Source of the DNA: Sipunculus nudus
Taxonomy: Eukaryota > Annelida > Sipuncula > Golfingiida > Sipunculidae
DNA length: 64,000 bases
Direction of reading: 5' to 3'
Assembly (NCBI GenBank): GCA_026874595.1
Contig: CM049316.1
Location: forward strand, 52,525,676 to 52,589,675
The position numbers and the translations under genes were made by a program. The notes under the pieces are model-generated. The model saw only the letters and a program-made list of their open reading frames with translations. It was not told the origin of the DNA and made no database searches. Positions 62,061 through 64,000 of this stretch are shown here, piece by piece (positions within the stretch are counted from its first letter, which is position 1; each line of letters opens with the position of its first letter).

Positions 62061-62450
62061 TACCCCCCAGAAAAGTCAAAAATTTCATACAAAAACTTCA
62101 GTATCTCATTAACTACTTGACTGATGGTCATGTTTTTGGCATACGTATTGATCATAAGATGTTCCATCACTTCCTGCAGACTGGTGGCGCCACCTGAATT
62201 TTTCGATTTTTTACGAATTTAAAAATGTGAACAGCTGTTAACAGGGCACAAATCATAAAGACTGGACCTAGAATCTTCATTCTTGACACACTGAGAGGTC
62301 CATAAAAAGTCTGCATGGAAACCTGAAATAAGGTCTCTGTTACCCATATCCTTTGAGCTATGGGGGGCTCCCAATAACCCCCCAGAATAATGGAAAATTT
62401 GATAAAAACAAACTGCAACATCTCAATAACTACAACACTGATGGTCATGA
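62061..62450. repeat. Dispersed repeat, relative of 46941-47118
   Basis: Contains 'tggtggcgccacctga' and 'gttaacagggcacaaatc' followed by 'ggtctctgttacccatatcc', the same order as beside the TMX3 exon at 47166. Confidence 0.5.
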
Positions 62451-64000
62451 TTTTTAGCTCAGCTGACTGTAAGTCATCTGAGCTATAGTCGTGGTCCTTT
62501 GTCCGTCGTCCGTACGTCCGGCCGTCCGGCCGTTAACAGGGCACGTTTTAAAACCATTGGACCTACGAATCCAAAATTCTGCATACCATTAGATGTCCCC
62601 AAAATCTCCTACCATACCGAAAATTGGGTCATTAGAACTTCGTTCCTTCGAGATATTAAGGAAAAACCTCTGTTTTCCATAAAAAAAGCAATTGTTACAC
62701 TTCAAGTCTGCCTAATATCAAAACCACTGATCTGGTTTTGATCATATTTAGTATTCATATTCTTCCATATATTTTCTGTGCACATACTAAAAATTAGGTC
62801 AGTATTGGGTATTATTTTGAAGTTATAGGCCCAAATATAATGCAATATTTTAAAAATCAGGAAATATATTTGCTCACTTAACATGAGAATTGCTGAAGCT
62901 GAAGACTTTTTTTCAGGAATATAACTTTATTTAATCAAGATTCAATTGTTTGCCCAAAATTAGATCTGAATTTTGCAAATTTTTCAAGTTATTAGCATAA
63001 ATAAAAAATTAATACCTTAAATTTTGTCCAACTTTGGCAGTGGCACGTTTTTTCCCTGTAAGCACTGTTGATTTAATTTTCACAGCATATATACATAAGG
63101 ATTTAATCTTTTAAAATCTGAAATTTCAAAGAAATTGTTTGAAAAGAGTAGCTTTTATTCAAGTTTTCATACACCATGTCAAGTGTTGTTTATATCTGGC
63201 CCACCTAGTAGTACAGCCTTCACTTGCATTATGTAACCCACCCCAGGCAGCTTGCCTTGACCCAGCTTGGCCACTACTAGCAGGCTTCTCCTCTGCCCTG
63301 CACTCAACCCCCCCCCCCCAGCTGGTGCATAAACTAGATGAATGTTATAATTTTCTGTATTTTATTTTATTCTTGGACATGCTACATTTTCGATTTTGGA
63401 TTGTACCACCAGGGTTACAATGATTAAAGTGCACATTTAATTGTGTCCACAAAGTGGTGTATTGCTATGAAAGTATGGATGTTCATCAGATAAGTAATGC
63501 TTTACTTCAGAAGAGTAAAACTTCACCAGGTGTGAACTTGACTATTAATTCCAGTTATTAATTATAGCTTAGATTGTAATTAGCATAATGATATTGTTTG
63601 TCCCTCATTCAACCAACAGTGTGTATACTTTATTTGAAAAGATGTTTTTATTTTATCAAATTTACTGAATCTTTTATTTTATTTCGGTGAATAAAATTAA
63701 GCTTTTCCTGAAAACTCCAATGTGCAAAACTTTTTAATAGGAATTCAAGGAATAATTTTGTAGATGCCATGTTGTGGCATTATTTTCTTTTACATTCAGT
63801 TTAAACATTTGATTTAAAAATAATAAAATATATGTGTATGCATAATATGACCCAATGTGAGCTACAATCTGGAAATATAATGATTGCAACGTAGAATTCT
63901 AATATTTTAACTTATATTTTCACTTTTATATTACAAATTTATAACACTTGTAAATAAAAAAAATGAATCAGATAAAAACTATTAATGAAAAAAGTGGATA
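62451..64000 (+). mobile_element. AGCTCAGCTGAC-family copy, cut by window end
   Basis: Head TTTTTAGCTCAGCTGACTG with the AGCTCAG...CTGAGCT hairpin and a 'ccgtcgtccgtacgtccggc' tract. Body landmarks ('ggacctacgaatccaaaattc', 'gaagctgaagac') follow in family order. The tail is not reached. No TMX3 exon was seen within it. Confidence 0.65.

Noticed and set aside
53463-64000. TMX3 transmembrane and C-terminal exons
   Set aside because: I looked for a hydrophobic exon with proper splice sites after 53463 and found none that I could support; frames such as 63139-63423 are repeat-derived.

Overview
This is eukaryotic, AT-rich, intron- and repeat-dominated DNA, most likely from a bivalve mollusc. 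That placement is an inference from three things: split exons with GT/AG borders, repeat families with hairpin caps and GTCC-type simple-sequence tracts (which I associate with bivalve genomes), and tRNA-derived SINEs. I see no bacterial genes, operons, CRISPR arrays, rRNA or intact tRNA genes.

The only host gene I can support is a plus-strand orthologue of TMX3, a thioredoxin-related transmembrane protein disulfide isomerase of the endoplasmic reticulum. Ten exons between 6543 and 53462 join with consistent phases (1036 nt, about 345 codons). They follow the TMX3 order: end of the N-terminal strand, CGHC thioredoxin domain, two redox-inactive thioredoxin-like domains, then the juxtamembrane QRLKR segment. 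A possible signal-peptide exon lies at 3105-3180. A short exon joining it to 6543 was not found. The transmembrane and ER-retention exon(s) were not found and probably lie beyond 64000.

The introns are packed with tandem arrays and mobile elements. Major arrays are a 51-bp unit (20749-21980), a 27-bp unit (22203-23425), a 39-bp unit (37140-39815), a 57-bp unit (40145-41400), a 52-bp unit (46474-46935), an 18/54-bp unit (47386-52020), a 39-bp unit (53510-53800) and a 180-bp satellite (60930-62035). Several touch TMX3 splice sites, and at two of them the repeat unit itself looks copied from the splice junction. This is the most unusual feature of the window.

Mobile elements include a 2.84-kb inverted-repeat element carrying a dispersed 14-bp motif (92-2933) and two relatives of a TA-flanked inverted-repeat transposon (8219-9345 and 47584-49602). 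There is a hAT-like element (25759-27981), a Tigger/pogo-type MITE (53128-53311) and two dead LINE fragments (35352-36644 plus; 49819-50510 minus). Two tRNA-type SINEs and two abundant families with Helentron/HINE-like architecture are also present. Many are nested, so a relative order of insertion can be read. All long uninterrupted reading frames in the arrays arise because the repeat period is a multiple of three.
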